From the NCBI RefSeq assembly GCF_902499125.1, contig NZ_CABVPX010000001.1, forward strand, positions 124,001 through 188,000: a stretch of 64,000 bases of DNA, read 5' to 3'. Position 1 is the stretch's first letter. Every line of letters begins with the position of its first letter. Below the pieces are notes generated by a model. That model was given only the letters and a program-made list of their open reading frames with translations, was not told the DNA's origin and made no database searches. This DNA is from Burkholderia arboris. GTDB lineage: Bacteria > Pseudomonadota > Gammaproteobacteria > Burkholderiales > Burkholderiaceae. Shown piece after piece: positions 33,191-41,939 of this stretch. The translations under genes and the position numbers were made by a program.

Positions 33191-34209
33191 CGTGCCCCCG
33201 GTTCGACGGATGCGTTCGTCGCGCGCCAGCGCGCGAGCCGCGTCGCCTGCGCGGCGTTGACGGCGCCGTCCGGCACGCGCCCGGCGAGCAGCGCGGCAAG
33301 CTGGTCGACCGTTTCCAGCGCCTGATGCTCGACCGCCGGCAGCGTCAACCCGCCGATATGCGGGGTCGCGATGACGTTCGGATGCGCGGCAAGCGCGGGC
33401 GTCGGCATCTGGTCCGCCGCACGGCCGACGTCGAGCGCGCAACCGGCCAGCCGGCCGCCGGCGAGTGCGTCGACCAACGCCTGCTCGTCGACGAGTTCGC
33501 CGCGCGACGCATTGATGAAACAGGCGCCCGGCTTCATCGCGGCGAATGCGTCCGCGTCGATCAGGTTCGCGGTGGCCGACGTAGCCGGCGCGAGACAGAC
33601 GACGAAATCCGCATCGCCCAGCAAGGTGGCAAGGGCGACCTGTTCAAGCGGCGGCGCATCGACACGCACGTACGGATCGCTGACGAGCACACGCATCCCG
33701 AGCGCCGTCGCGACCGGTGCGAGATGGCGCGCGATCTGCCCGTAGCCGATCAGGCCCAGCGTGCTGCCGCGCAATTCGCGCCCCATCCGCGGCACCGGCG
33801 GTGCGCCACGGTGGTAGGCATCCGCATAGCGGCCGATGCCGCGCGCGAGATCGATCATCACGCCGACTGCCCACTCCGCGACAGCCGGCGCGAAACCGGG
33901 GCTTGCCTGCGTGACCAGCACGCCGAACGCGCTTGCCGCGGCGACGTCGACCGTGCGAATGTCGACCGCGCAACGCAGGAACGCGGCGAGCGCCGGCAGC
34001 CCCTCGAACAGCGCGCGAGGCGCAGGGGTTTGCCGGTACCCGATGATCGCGTCGCATCCCTGCGCGGCGACAATCAGTTCGTCCGTGCCGAGTTCGCGAT
34101 CGAGCGGGTTGCAGGTGACGTCCGCGATCGCACCCAGCGCGCGCAGCGCCCTGGCGCCGAAGTAATGGTCGATCATCCCGGCCGGATGGGTGACGTAGAC
34201 GCGCGTCAT
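33187..34209 (-). CDS. D-2-hydroxyacid dehydrogenase family protein
   Basis: The 340-residue NAD-dependent dehydrogenase shows the family layout: GSTLGLIGYGQIARHLAPVA Rossmann loop near residue 150, then MKPGACFINASRGELVDEQAL (Arg of the active site near residue 235), and PNVIATPHIGG with the catalytic His near 284. These enzymes interconvert 2-keto and D-2-hydroxy acids. It overlaps both the upstream LacI gene (ATGA at 34206-34209) and the downstream amidohydrolase gene, a tight operon. A second, different member lies at 39533-40471. Confidence 0.87.
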   Translation of the reverse strand: MTRVYVTHPAGMIDHYFGARALRALGAIADVTCNPLDRELGTDELIVAAQGCDAIIGYRQTPAPRALFEGLPALAAFLRCAVDIRTVDVAAASAFGVLVTQASPGFAPAVAEWAVGVMIDLARGIGRYADAYHRGAPPVPRMGRELRGSTLGLIGYGQIARHLAPVATALGMRVLVSDPYVRVDAPPLEQVALATLLGDADFVVCLAPATSATANLIDADAFAAMKPGACFINASRGELVDEQALVDALAGGRLAGCALDVGRAADQMPTPALAAHPNVIATPHIGGLTLPAVEHQALETVDQLAALLAGRVPDGAVNAAQATRLARWRATNASVEPGAR

Positions 34210-35276
34210 GCGTGATCTCCTCCCGGGCCGGCCACGCGCGGCGGCGGCGCCACCGACGCGCGCTCCACGAGCGTCACGCCCGCGAACACGCATTGCCCGG
34301 GCGCGGACGGTGCGTCGCCCTCCTGCCGCATCACGCGCCGCACCATTTCCTCGGCCATTTCCGTGACGGGCAGTTGCACCGTGGTCAGCGCCGGCCACGA
34401 GATCGCCGACAGGAAATGACCGTCCATCCCGATGACGGACACGTCGTCCGGCACGCGCAGCCCGCCGTCGCGCAGCCCGGCCATCAGGCCGAGCGCAAAC
34501 AGGTCGTTGACCGCGACGATGCCGGTCGGCCGCGCCGGATCGGCCGCGAGCCCGACGCCGAGCGCACGCCCGACATCGACGATCACCGAGTCCCCGTATT
34601 CGTTGGCGGGGCCGCCGTCGAGCACGCGCGCCTGTGTGGCGCCGCCCGCATCGCGTGCCGCGGCCAGAAAACCGCGGATCTTGTCGCTGCGGCTCACCGT
34701 GATGCCGGCGACCGTCGCGAACGCGAGCCGCGTATGCCCCGCATCGACGAGACGGCGCGTCGCGAGCCGCGCGGCCGCCTCGTTGTCGGCCGTCACGTGG
34801 TCGACCTTCGACTGCTCGCCGGGTGTCGCGCGGCGGTCGTAGCTGACGACCGTCATCCCGCGTTCGGCGGCCCGTTCGAGGTGACTTTCGTCGGCGAGCG
34901 ACGAGATCACGATCACGCGCCGCACGCCATGCGCGTACAGGTCGTCGAAGAACGACGCCTCCTTGCCCGCATCGCGATACGTGTTGCCGATCAGCACGCG
35001 ATGACCATACCGTTCCTGCGCGCAGGTCTCGACCTCGCGTGCGATATAGCCGTACATCGGGTTCGCCATCGACGGCACCAGCAGCCCGACGAGCGGCGTC
35101 TGCCCCGTCTTGAGCTGGCGCGCGAGCGTGCTCGGCCGGTACTGCAGCGCGTCCATCGCGGCCTTCACGCGTTCGAGCGTTTCCGGCTTCATCTGGTCGG
35201 TGCGCCCGTTGAGCACGTTCGAAACCGTGCTGACCGAAACCGCCGCCTGACGGGCCACGTCCTGAATCGTACTCAT
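34206..35276 (-). CDS. LacI-family transcriptional regulator
   Basis: The 356-residue protein has the LacI N-terminal HTH (STIQDVARQAAVSVSTVSNVLNG, residues 2-24), followed by the hinge helix YRPSTLARQLKTG and a periplasmic-binding-like effector domain (LVGLLVPSMANPMYGYIARE onward). It sits inside the operon it probably controls, between the TRAP permease and the dehydrogenase. The palindrome TGTATCGATACA with a central CG in front of the operon is a typical LacI-family operator. A start at 35288 would add four residues; 35276 is preferred for its AAGACGAC upstream and the family N-terminus. Confidence 0.9.
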   Translation of the reverse strand: MSTIQDVARQAAVSVSTVSNVLNGRTDQMKPETLERVKAAMDALQYRPSTLARQLKTGQTPLVGLLVPSMANPMYGYIAREVETCAQERYGHRVLIGNTYRDAGKEASFFDDLYAHGVRRVIVISSLADESHLERAAERGMTVVSYDRRATPGEQSKVDHVTADNEAAARLATRRLVDAGHTRLAFATVAGITVSRSDKIRGFLAAARDAGGATQARVLDGGPANEYGDSVIVDVGRALGVGLAADPARPTGIVAVNDLFALGLMAGLRDGGLRVPDDVSVIGMDGHFLSAISWPALTTVQLPVTEMAEEMVRRVMRQEGDAPSAPGQCVFAGVTLVERASVAPPPRVAGPGGDHA

Positions 35277-35296
35277 GTCGTCTTGCATAGAACGGG

Positions 35297-37183
35297 CTAC
35301 AGGCCGAACCGGGCCGGCAGCCACAATGAAAACGCCGGTGCGAAGATCAACGCCACCAGGGCAGCGAACAGCACCAGCAGGTATTTCACCATCGGCCGGG
35401 CCACCTGCCCGACCTCGGTGCCCGTGATCGCACAGGTCGTGAACAGACCGAGCCCGACAGGCGGCGCGAACAACCCGAGCCCCATCGCCACCACCACCAC
35501 GGTGCCGAAATGCAGCGGGTTGATGCCGAGCTGCAGCGCGATCGGCGCGAGCAACGGCCCGAAGATGATCAATGCTGGCGCGCCTTCGAGCACCGCGCCG
35601 AACACGATCATCAGCAGCGCCGACAGCAACAGGAACATCGTCGAGCCGTACTGATGGCCAAACGCGGTCATTGTGCCCGAGACGAGGGTTGGAATCTGCT
35701 CGATCGACAGCGCGAACGACACGCTCGACGCGGCCGCGACGATGAACAGGATACCGCTCGCCATCGACGCGGCACGCACGAACACGCGCCCGACCGATCG
35801 CCACGTCAGTTCGCGGAACGCGAGCCAGCCCACGACGAGCGCGTAGACCACCGCGAACGCGGAGACTTCGGTCGACGTCGCGATGCCCGACGTCACGCCC
35901 TTGCCGATCATCGCAACCATGACCAGCGCGACGAGCGCACCGCCCGCGAGCGGCAACCACGCGCGACGCTCCGCGAACACCTCGGCCACGTCGATCTTGC
36001 CCCCGGTGGCCACGGTCACGACCGCGAGCGACGCGGCCAGCACGGCCGCCGGCACGATCCCCGCGACGAACAGGCCGGCGATCGAAATGTTCGCGACGAA
36101 GCCCATGATGATCATGTTCACGCAAGGCGGGATCGTCTCGGCCATCACCGCGCTGCACGCGAGCAGCGCGGCGGTTTCGTTCGGGTCCTGCCGCGCGCGG
36201 CGCACCGCCGGCATCACGACGCTGCCCACCGCCGCGATGTCCGCCAGTTTCGATCCCGACACGCCGGAAAAGCAGGCCGTCGCGAAGATCACGATCAGGC
36301 CGAGCCCGCCGCGCACGCGCCCGAAGATCCGCAGCAGCAGCTCGACGAGCCGCGCGGACATCCCGTTCGACTCCATCAGCAGCCCCGCCAGCACGAAGAA
36401 CGGGACCGCGAGCAGCACGAAGTGGTCGGCACCGGCCATCACCTGTTGCGAGTAGACGAGCAGCGGCAGCGTCGGATCGGCGAGGAAGTACAGCAACGCC
36501 GAAAGCGCCAGCACGAAACCGATCGGCACACCGAGCACCAGCCCGCCGACGAAACCCGCGACCAGCAGCGCGCCCGGCGCGATCGCCCGCGCGGGCCACA
36601 GCGCGTTCCAGCCATACACGGCGGCCGCGAGCGCCGCGCAGCACACGAAGGTGCCGATCACGCGGCGCCGCGGCGCATTCAGCGCATTGGCGAGCGCGAA
36701 TACCGTCATGAACAGCGCGCCGAACATCATCGGATAGCCGTTGATCCAGCCCGGCAGGCCGCCCGTCGTCATCTGGCCGTACGAGTCGGCGAGCAACTGG
36801 CACGACGACACCAGCAGATTCAGCGAGACGGCGGCCACGATCCAGTGACCGGCCTGGATCGACGCGCCCTGCCAGCGCGCCGGCAGCAGGCCGCGAAACA
36901 CATCGATGCCGACATGCTGGCTACGCCCCAGCACCGTCGCCGCACCGAAGAACACCAGCACGATCATCAATGCGCTGGCCACCTCCTCGGCCCAGTCGAC
37001 TGGGTCGTGCAGGAAATAGCGAAACACGACCGACACGAACACGACGAGCACGTCGACAGCCAGCACCGCGGCAGCCAGGTATTCGATCCAGCGCAGCGCC
37101 GCATCCAGCACGCGGGCGGCGCGATGCACCGGAAGGCCTGCGCCGGACGCCGGCGCGGCACTCGAGACGGAATGCAGGTCCAT
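35297..37183 (-). CDS. TRAP transporter permease, fused small (DctQ) and large (DctM) subunits
   Basis: The 628-residue membrane protein joins a DctQ-like part (about residues 20-180, including VVFRYFLHDPVDWAEEVAS and the SQHVGIDVFRGLLP loop) to a DctM-like part (about 195-628). The latter contains LAVPFFVLAGLLMESNGMSARLVELLL and FSGVSGSKLADIAAVGSVV. TRAP transporters use sodium gradients and a binding protein to import organic acids. Fusion of the two permease subunits is known in this family. It follows the binding-protein gene with only 3 bp between them. Confidence 0.9.
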   Translation of the reverse strand: MDLHSVSSAAPASGAGLPVHRAARVLDAALRWIEYLAAAVLAVDVLVVFVSVVFRYFLHDPVDWAEEVASALMIVLVFFGAATVLGRSQHVGIDVFRGLLPARWQGASIQAGHWIVAAVSLNLLVSSCQLLADSYGQMTTGGLPGWINGYPMMFGALFMTVFALANALNAPRRRVIGTFVCCAALAAAVYGWNALWPARAIAPGALLVAGFVGGLVLGVPIGFVLALSALLYFLADPTLPLLVYSQQVMAGADHFVLLAVPFFVLAGLLMESNGMSARLVELLLRIFGRVRGGLGLIVIFATACFSGVSGSKLADIAAVGSVVMPAVRRARQDPNETAALLACSAVMAETIPPCVNMIIMGFVANISIAGLFVAGIVPAAVLAASLAVVTVATGGKIDVAEVFAERRAWLPLAGGALVALVMVAMIGKGVTSGIATSTEVSAFAVVYALVVGWLAFRELTWRSVGRVFVRAASMASGILFIVAAASSVSFALSIEQIPTLVSGTMTAFGHQYGSTMFLLLSALLMIVFGAVLEGAPALIIFGPLLAPIALQLGINPLHFGTVVVVAMGLGLFAPPVGLGLFTTCAITGTEVGQVARPMVKYLLVLFAALVALIFAPAFSLWLPARFGL

Positions 37184-37186
37184 CGT

Positions 37187-38215
37187 TCAACCCCGCGCGG
37201 CGGCAATCGCCGGAAACAGCGGCGCAGTCGCCGGATACTGCTTCGCGAACCCGACATAGAGCCGGTCGTGCATCGTCTGCCGCAGCGCTACGCGCTCGGC
37301 ATCGGCCAGCGGGTGAAACGACATGCCGCGCTGCTTCAGCGCCTGCTCCGCCTGCGCGGCTTTCTGCACGGCGATCGCGCGCTGCTGCACGGTCGCGTCG
37401 GCAACCGCACGGTCGAACGCCGCACGCAGGTTGGCCGGAATCCGGTCGAGCGCACGCCGCCCCATCACGACGGTCATCGCCGCAAACACGTGGTGCGATT
37501 GCCAGCACGACTTCACGATCTCGTCGAAGCGGCTCGCGAGCACCGTGGCGGGATCGTGTTCGAGACCATCGACGACACCCGTCTGCACGGCCATGTACAG
37601 CTCGCCGAACGGAATCGGCGTCGGCACCGCGCCCATCGCCTTGAAGGTATCCATGAACGCGGGCGTCGGCAGCACGCGCAGCTTCGTCCCCTTCAGCCCC
37701 TGCAGCGCCGACACGGGCTGCTTCGTGAATACGCAGCGCCCGCCGAAATGCGAGCCCCAGGTCAGCACCGAACAACCGGCACGCTTTTGCAGCAGCGCGT
37801 TCAGGCTTGCACCGACCGGGCCGTCGAGCGTCTTCGCGACGTGCGCATAACTGTCGAACAGGTAGCCGAGATCGAGCATGCCGAGCTCCGGCGCGACCGT
37901 GGCCCAGATCGACGACCCCGCGATCATCATGTCGATCGCCCCGATCTTCACCTGCTGCACGACGTCGCTCTCCTTGCCGAGCTGGCTGTTCGGAAAGTAG
38001 TCGACCCGAATCGCGTCGCCCACACTCGCCTTCAGGTTCGCGGCAAGACGCTCGTACCACACGTAATGCGCGGCGTTCTGGTCGGCCGGCATCGACGACG
38101 CGCAGCGCAGCGTCACGACCGGCTGCGCGCGCACCGTTTCCGGCAAGCCGCCTGCGGCCGCGAGCGTCGCGGCGGACACCGTCTGCAGAAAGCGCCGCCG
38201 GGTGTAGGTATTCAT
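37187..38215 (-). CDS. TRAP transporter solute-binding protein (DctP family)
   Basis: The 342-residue periplasmic protein has a twin-arginine-type signal (TRRRFLQTVSAATLAAAGG), then the DctP fold: LRCASSMPADQNAAHYVWYERLA, FPNSQLGKESDVVQQVKIGAIDMM and TKLRVLPTPAFMDTFKAMGA with the conserved carboxylate-binding Arg near residue 170. The ligand is probably an organic acid. AGGAGAC precedes the ATG. As first gene of the operon it stands behind the operator at 38251-38277. Confidence 0.9.
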   Translation of the reverse strand: MNTYTRRRFLQTVSAATLAAAGGLPETVRAQPVVTLRCASSMPADQNAAHYVWYERLAANLKASVGDAIRVDYFPNSQLGKESDVVQQVKIGAIDMMIAGSSIWATVAPELGMLDLGYLFDSYAHVAKTLDGPVGASLNALLQKRAGCSVLTWGSHFGGRCVFTKQPVSALQGLKGTKLRVLPTPAFMDTFKAMGAVPTPIPFGELYMAVQTGVVDGLEHDPATVLASRFDEIVKSCWQSHHVFAAMTVVMGRRALDRIPANLRAAFDRAVADATVQQRAIAVQKAAQAEQALKQRGMSFHPLADAERVALRQTMHDRLYVGFAKQYPATAPLFPAIAAARG

Positions 38216-38250
38216 GGGCCGTCTCCTTTGCGATGGCGTCTCACGACGCA

Positions 38251-38277
38251 CTGTATCGATTTAGTGTATCGATACAG
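38251..38277. promoter_or_regulatory. Likely LacI-family operator of the TRAP operon
   Basis: Perfect palindrome TGTATCGATACA (38265-38276) has the central CG typical of LacI-family sites. It overlaps a wider pair, CTGTATCGAT (38251-38260) and ATCGATACAG (38268-38277). The cluster lies 36-62 bp upstream of the TRAP binding-protein start, where the promoter is expected. Confidence 0.65.
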
Positions 38278-38456
38278 TAATACGACGACCGATGAGAGAA
38301 AAATGAGGGTTTCCCCTGTCCAGGATGAAAATGCGTGAGTCGCCAGACCTGTTTCCAACCGGATTCGCGTGGAATCCGTGCAGTTTCCATGCATTCCGGA
38401 TGAACTGAAAACGATTGAAGCCCGAGTTTTCAATTGTCAGACGACAGACTTTTCGG

Positions 38457-38497
38457 CCTGCGCAGACGCGCTGCGCAGGCTCATGCTCATGCTCATG
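38457..38497 (-). terminator. GC hairpin and CTCATG triplet repeat after the LysR gene
   Basis: CCTGCGCA-GACGCGC-TGCGCAGG (38457-38479) is a perfect 8-bp stem located just past the LysR stop codon. Three copies of CTCATG (38480-38497) lie between them. On the minus strand the stem is followed by CCGAAAAG, so the T-run is missing; it is only a weak terminator candidate. Confidence 0.35.
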
Positions 38498-38510
38498 CGA
38501 GCAGGCGCGC

Positions 38511-39419
38511 CTAGACGCCCGCGTCGTCTGCGCTCTCGGTCAGAAACCGCTCGACCATCGCGTTGAACACGGGCAGCGCCGGATTGTCGTTGTCCGCTCG
38601 CCACGCGAGATACAGCTCGGCCGCCACGTTCACGCCCGCCAGCGGCCGGAACACCACGCCGTCCACGTGAAGCTCGCGCGCCGACGCCGGCACCAGCGCC
38701 GCGCCGAGCCCCGCGCGCACGAGGCCGAGGATCGTATGCGTCTGCCCGACGTAATGCAGGTAGTTCGGCAGCCGGCCTGCGCCTGCGAACATCCCCGAGA
38801 TCATGTCGTGGAAGTACTTCCCCTCGTTCGGCGAATACGCGATGAACGGTTGCCGGTCGAGCTCGTCGGGGCCGATCTGCTCGTAGGCGGCAAGCGGCGC
38901 GCCTTCCGCGACCGCGACGAGCATCGGCTCGCGCTGCACGAGCCGGTATTCGAGCGGCTGGCGCGCGGCGCGCTGGCGCACGAAACCCGCGTCGAGCATC
39001 CGCGACGCGAGCGCATCGATCTGCACGGTCGACACCATCTCGCGCAATTCGACGTCGACGTCCGGCAGCGCATGCGCCGCGTGTGCAAGCAGCACCGGAA
39101 TCATCCGGTACGCGCTGACGGCCGTGAAACCGAGCGTGATGCGGCCGGCCCCGCCGTGCGCGACGCGCTGCGCGGCCTGTTCGGCCCGTGCCGAGAACTC
39201 GAGGATGTGCCGCGCGTCGCGCAGGAAGCGCTCGCCGGCCGCGGTCAGGCTGACCTGCCGGCTGCTGCGCTCGAGCAGCGCGATGCCGAGCGCGTGTTCG
39301 AGCAGCTGGATCTGCCGGCTGAGCGGCGGCTGGGTCATGAAGAGCCGTTTGGCCGCGCGGCCGAAATGCAGTTCCTCGGCCACCGCGACGAAGCAGCGAA
39401 GCTGGTGCAGTTCAATCAT
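38511..39419 (-). CDS. LysR-family transcriptional regulator
   Basis: The 302-residue regulator has the LysR winged helix at the N-terminus (LHQLRCFVAVAEELHFGRAAKRLFMTQPPLSRQIQLLE) and an effector domain with GRITLGFTAVSAYRMIP and LGLVRAGLGAALVPAS. The HFGRAA...QPPLSRQI form is typical of the CatR/BenM-like branch that senses aromatic or muconate-like acids. It diverges from the hydroxyacid dehydrogenase-MFS pair by 113 bp, the classical LysR arrangement, and likely activates that pair. Confidence 0.92.
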   Translation of the reverse strand: MIELHQLRCFVAVAEELHFGRAAKRLFMTQPPLSRQIQLLEHALGIALLERSSRQVSLTAAGERFLRDARHILEFSARAEQAAQRVAHGGAGRITLGFTAVSAYRMIPVLLAHAAHALPDVDVELREMVSTVQIDALASRMLDAGFVRQRAARQPLEYRLVQREPMLVAVAEGAPLAAYEQIGPDELDRQPFIAYSPNEGKYFHDMISGMFAGAGRLPNYLHYVGQTHTILGLVRAGLGAALVPASARELHVDGVVFRPLAGVNVAAELYLAWRADNDNPALPVFNAMVERFLTESADDAGV

Positions 39420-39452
39420 CCAATTCTTGAATCAATCGATAGTCTTTTGATG

Positions 39453-39482
39453 TTAGACCCATATCGATGCGATTCCTATACT
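39453..39482 (+). promoter_or_regulatory. Promoter of the hydroxyacid dehydrogenase-MFS pair
   Basis: TTAGAC (39453-39458) and TATACT (39477-39482) are 18 bases apart. The AT-rich stretch upstream contains repeated ATCGAT sequences (39436-39440 and 39463-39468), which may be contacts for the divergent LysR protein. The dehydrogenase ATG lies about 45 bases after the expected start. Confidence 0.55.
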
Positions 39483-39532
39483 CGGTTCCACCTGATGCGC
39501 GGCCCGCGCCGCACACGACGACCGAGACCTTC

Positions 39533-40471
39533 ATGACCATCGACATCCTGCTGACCCAGCCGCTCCCCGACACCATCGACGCCGAACTGTCCGCCCGTTA
39601 CGCGGTGCACCGGCTGTATGCGGCCGAGCAACCGGACGCGCTGCTCGATCGCGTGGCCTCGCGCATTCGCGGAGTCGTGACCGGCGGTGCGAACGGCCTG
39701 TCCGCCGCGCTGATGGACCGGCTGGGCGCACTCGAAATCGTCGCGATCAGCGGCATCGGCACCGATGCGGTCGATCTCGACCGCGCCCGGTCGCGCGGCA
39801 TCCACGTGACGACGACGCCCGACGTGCTGACCGACGACGTTGCCGACATGGCGCTGGGGCTGATCCTGATGACGTTGCGCGACCTCGGCGCCGGCGAGCG
39901 GATCGTGCGTGCCGGCCGCTGGGGCAAGGCAGCCCAGCCGCTCGCGACGCAAGTCACGGGCAAGCGGCTCGGCATCATCGGGCTGGGCCGCGTCGGGCGC
40001 GCGATCGCGCAGCGTGCGCAGGCGTTCCGGATGCCCGTCAGCTACTTCGGGCCGCGCGAGCATCGCGACAGCGGCTATCGCTACGTGCCCGACCTCACCG
40101 CACTCGCGCGCGACAGCGACGTGCTCGTGATCGCGGCATCGGCCGATCACGGCAACGTGCTCGTGACGGCCGACGTCCTCGCCGCACTCGGCTCCCAAGG
40201 ATTCCTGATCAATGTCGCGCGCGGCAAACTGGTCGACGAAGCCGCGCTCATACGCGCACTTGCCGACGGCACGATTGCCGGCGCCGGACTCGACGTCTTC
40301 GCGAACGAACCGCACGTGCCGGCCGCGCTGCTTGAACTCGACCGCGTCGTCGTTCAACCGCACCGCGCGAGCGCCACGCATGAAACGCGCGAAGAGATGG
40401 GCCGGATCGTGCTCGCCAACCTCGCCGCGTGCTTCGCTGGCCAGCGCCCGCCGACCAGCGTCACCGGCTGA
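39533..40471 (+). CDS. D-2-hydroxyacid dehydrogenase (glyoxylate/hydroxypyruvate reductase-like)
   Basis: The 312-residue enzyme shows GKRLGIIGLGRVGRAIAQRA (Rossmann loop near residue 145), GSQGFLINVARGKLVDEAAL with the active-site Arg near 235, and LDRVVVQPHRASATHETREEM with the catalytic His near 283. Substrate is probably a small 2-hydroxy/2-keto acid such as glyoxylate, hydroxypyruvate or tartronate semialdehyde. The ATG at 39533 (MTIDILLTQP) follows a CGAGACC site; a start at 39467 would overlap the promoter. The ACS-type MFS gene starts 76 bp downstream, suggesting uptake and reduction of the same acid. Confidence 0.88.
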   Translation: MTIDILLTQPLPDTIDAELSARYAVHRLYAAEQPDALLDRVASRIRGVVTGGANGLSAALMDRLGALEIVAISGIGTDAVDLDRARSRGIHVTTTPDVLTDDVADMALGLILMTLRDLGAGERIVRAGRWGKAAQPLATQVTGKRLGIIGLGRVGRAIAQRAQAFRMPVSYFGPREHRDSGYRYVPDLTALARDSDVLVIAASADHGNVLVTADVLAALGSQGFLINVARGKLVDEAALIRALADGTIAGAGLDVFANEPHVPAALLELDRVVVQPHRASATHETREEMGRIVLANLAACFAGQRPPTSVTG

Positions 40472-40547
40472 CCGCCGCGCGGCCGCACGGCCGGCATCCC
40501 CGTTACGACAACCGATGCTTCCGCGCGACGGAGGCCAGGAGACACGC

Positions 40548-41912
40548 ATGTCCAATCGATCCAGCGGCGCCGCCCTCGCCGCGTCGCCCGCCGCCTCGCG
40601 CACGATCGGCCGCGTCCGCTATGCGGTCCTCGCGCTGATTTTCGCGGTCACCGTCATCAACTATGCGGACCGCGCCACGATGTCGATCGCCGGCACCGGC
40701 GTCGCACACGACCTCGGGCTGACACCCGTGCAGCTCGGCATCGTCTTCTCGGCGTTCGCATGGGCTTATGCGATCGGCCAGATTCCGGGCGGCTGGCTGC
40801 TCGACCGCTTCGGCGCGCGGCGCGTGTACGGCCTGAGCCTGCTGCTGTGGTCGGTATTCACGATGCTGCAGGGCACGGTCGGCGGGTTCGCCGTGCAGGG
40901 CGCAGCCGCGACGCTCGCGCTGTTCGTCATGCGCTTCATGCTCGGCCTCGTCGAATCGCCGGCCTTCCCGGCCAATTCGCGGATCGTCGCGTGCTGGTTT
41001 CCGACCGCCGAACGCGGCACCGCGTCGGCCTTGTTCAATTCCGCCCAGTACATGGCCGTCGTGCTGTTCACGCCCGCGATGGCCTGGCTCACGCATGCGC
41101 TCGGCTGGGAACACGTGTTCCTGTGGATGGGGCTGCTCGGCATCGCGCTCGCCGCGCTGTGGTTCGCCTGGTATCGCGAGCCGCACGGCCACCCGCGCGT
41201 CACCGATGCGGAGCGCGACTACCTGCGCGCGCACGGCGCGCTCGTCGATCTCGAGGCGAACCGCGTGCGCCAACGGCCGCGCGTGTCGTGGCACGATGTG
41301 TCGCAACTGTTCCGCCACCGGAACCTGTGGGCGATCTATATCGGCCAGTACTGCATCACGGCGCTCACCTACTTCTTCATCACGTGGTTCCCGATCTACC
41401 TGATCAAGGGGCGCGGGATGACGATCATGGAAGCCGGCTGGGTCGCCGCGCTGCCGGCGATCTGCGGGTTCACGGGCGGCGTGCTCGGTGGCGTGCTGTC
41501 GGACTGGCTGATCCGGCGCGGCATGCATCCGTCTAAGGCGCGCAAGACGCCGTTCGTCGCGGGCATGGCGATGGCGACGCTGCTCGTGCTCGCGAACGGC
41601 GCCTCGTCGAACGCGGTCGTGATCGCACTGATGACGATCGCGTTCTTCGGCAAGGGGCTCGCGGCGGTCGGCTGGGCCGTGCTCGCCGACACGGCGCCGG
41701 AAGGCATGGTCGGATTGAGCGGCGGCGTGTTCAACGGTCTCGGCAACATCGCCGGCATCGTCACGCCGCTCGTGATCGGCTACTTCGTGGCCAGCACGGG
41801 TTCGTTCGCCGGTGCGTTGTGGTTCGTCGCCGCGCACGGGCTGATCGGCATTGCCGCGTATGCATGGCTCGCCGGCCGCTTCGAGCGGATTCGCATCGTG
41901 CCGGCCGCATGA
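40548..41912 (+). CDS. MFS transporter, anion:cation symporter type (sugar acid/aromatic acid uptake)
   Basis: The 454-residue protein has twelve hydrophobic segments. VTVINYADRATMSIAGTGVAHDLGLTPVQLGIVFSAFAWAYAIGQIPGGWLLDRFG near the N-terminus is the hallmark of the anion:cation symporter group, which includes glucarate, galactonate, tartrate and phthalate carriers. RFMLGLVESPAFPANSRIVACWFP near residue 130 supports this. CAGGAGAC precedes the ATG. Pairing with the hydroxyacid dehydrogenase and a divergent LysR gene indicates import of a hydroxy or sugar acid. Confidence 0.88.
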   Translation: MSNRSSGAALAASPAASRTIGRVRYAVLALIFAVTVINYADRATMSIAGTGVAHDLGLTPVQLGIVFSAFAWAYAIGQIPGGWLLDRFGARRVYGLSLLLWSVFTMLQGTVGGFAVQGAAATLALFVMRFMLGLVESPAFPANSRIVACWFPTAERGTASALFNSAQYMAVVLFTPAMAWLTHALGWEHVFLWMGLLGIALAALWFAWYREPHGHPRVTDAERDYLRAHGALVDLEANRVRQRPRVSWHDVSQLFRHRNLWAIYIGQYCITALTYFFITWFPIYLIKGRGMTIMEAGWVAALPAICGFTGGVLGGVLSDWLIRRGMHPSKARKTPFVAGMAMATLLVLANGASSNAVVIALMTIAFFGKGLAAVGWAVLADTAPEGMVGLSGGVFNGLGNIAGIVTPLVIGYFVASTGSFAGALWFVAAHGLIGIAAYAWLAGRFERIRIVPAA

Positions 41913-41939
41913 ACGCCGCGGCGGCGCGAAGGCGCGCCG

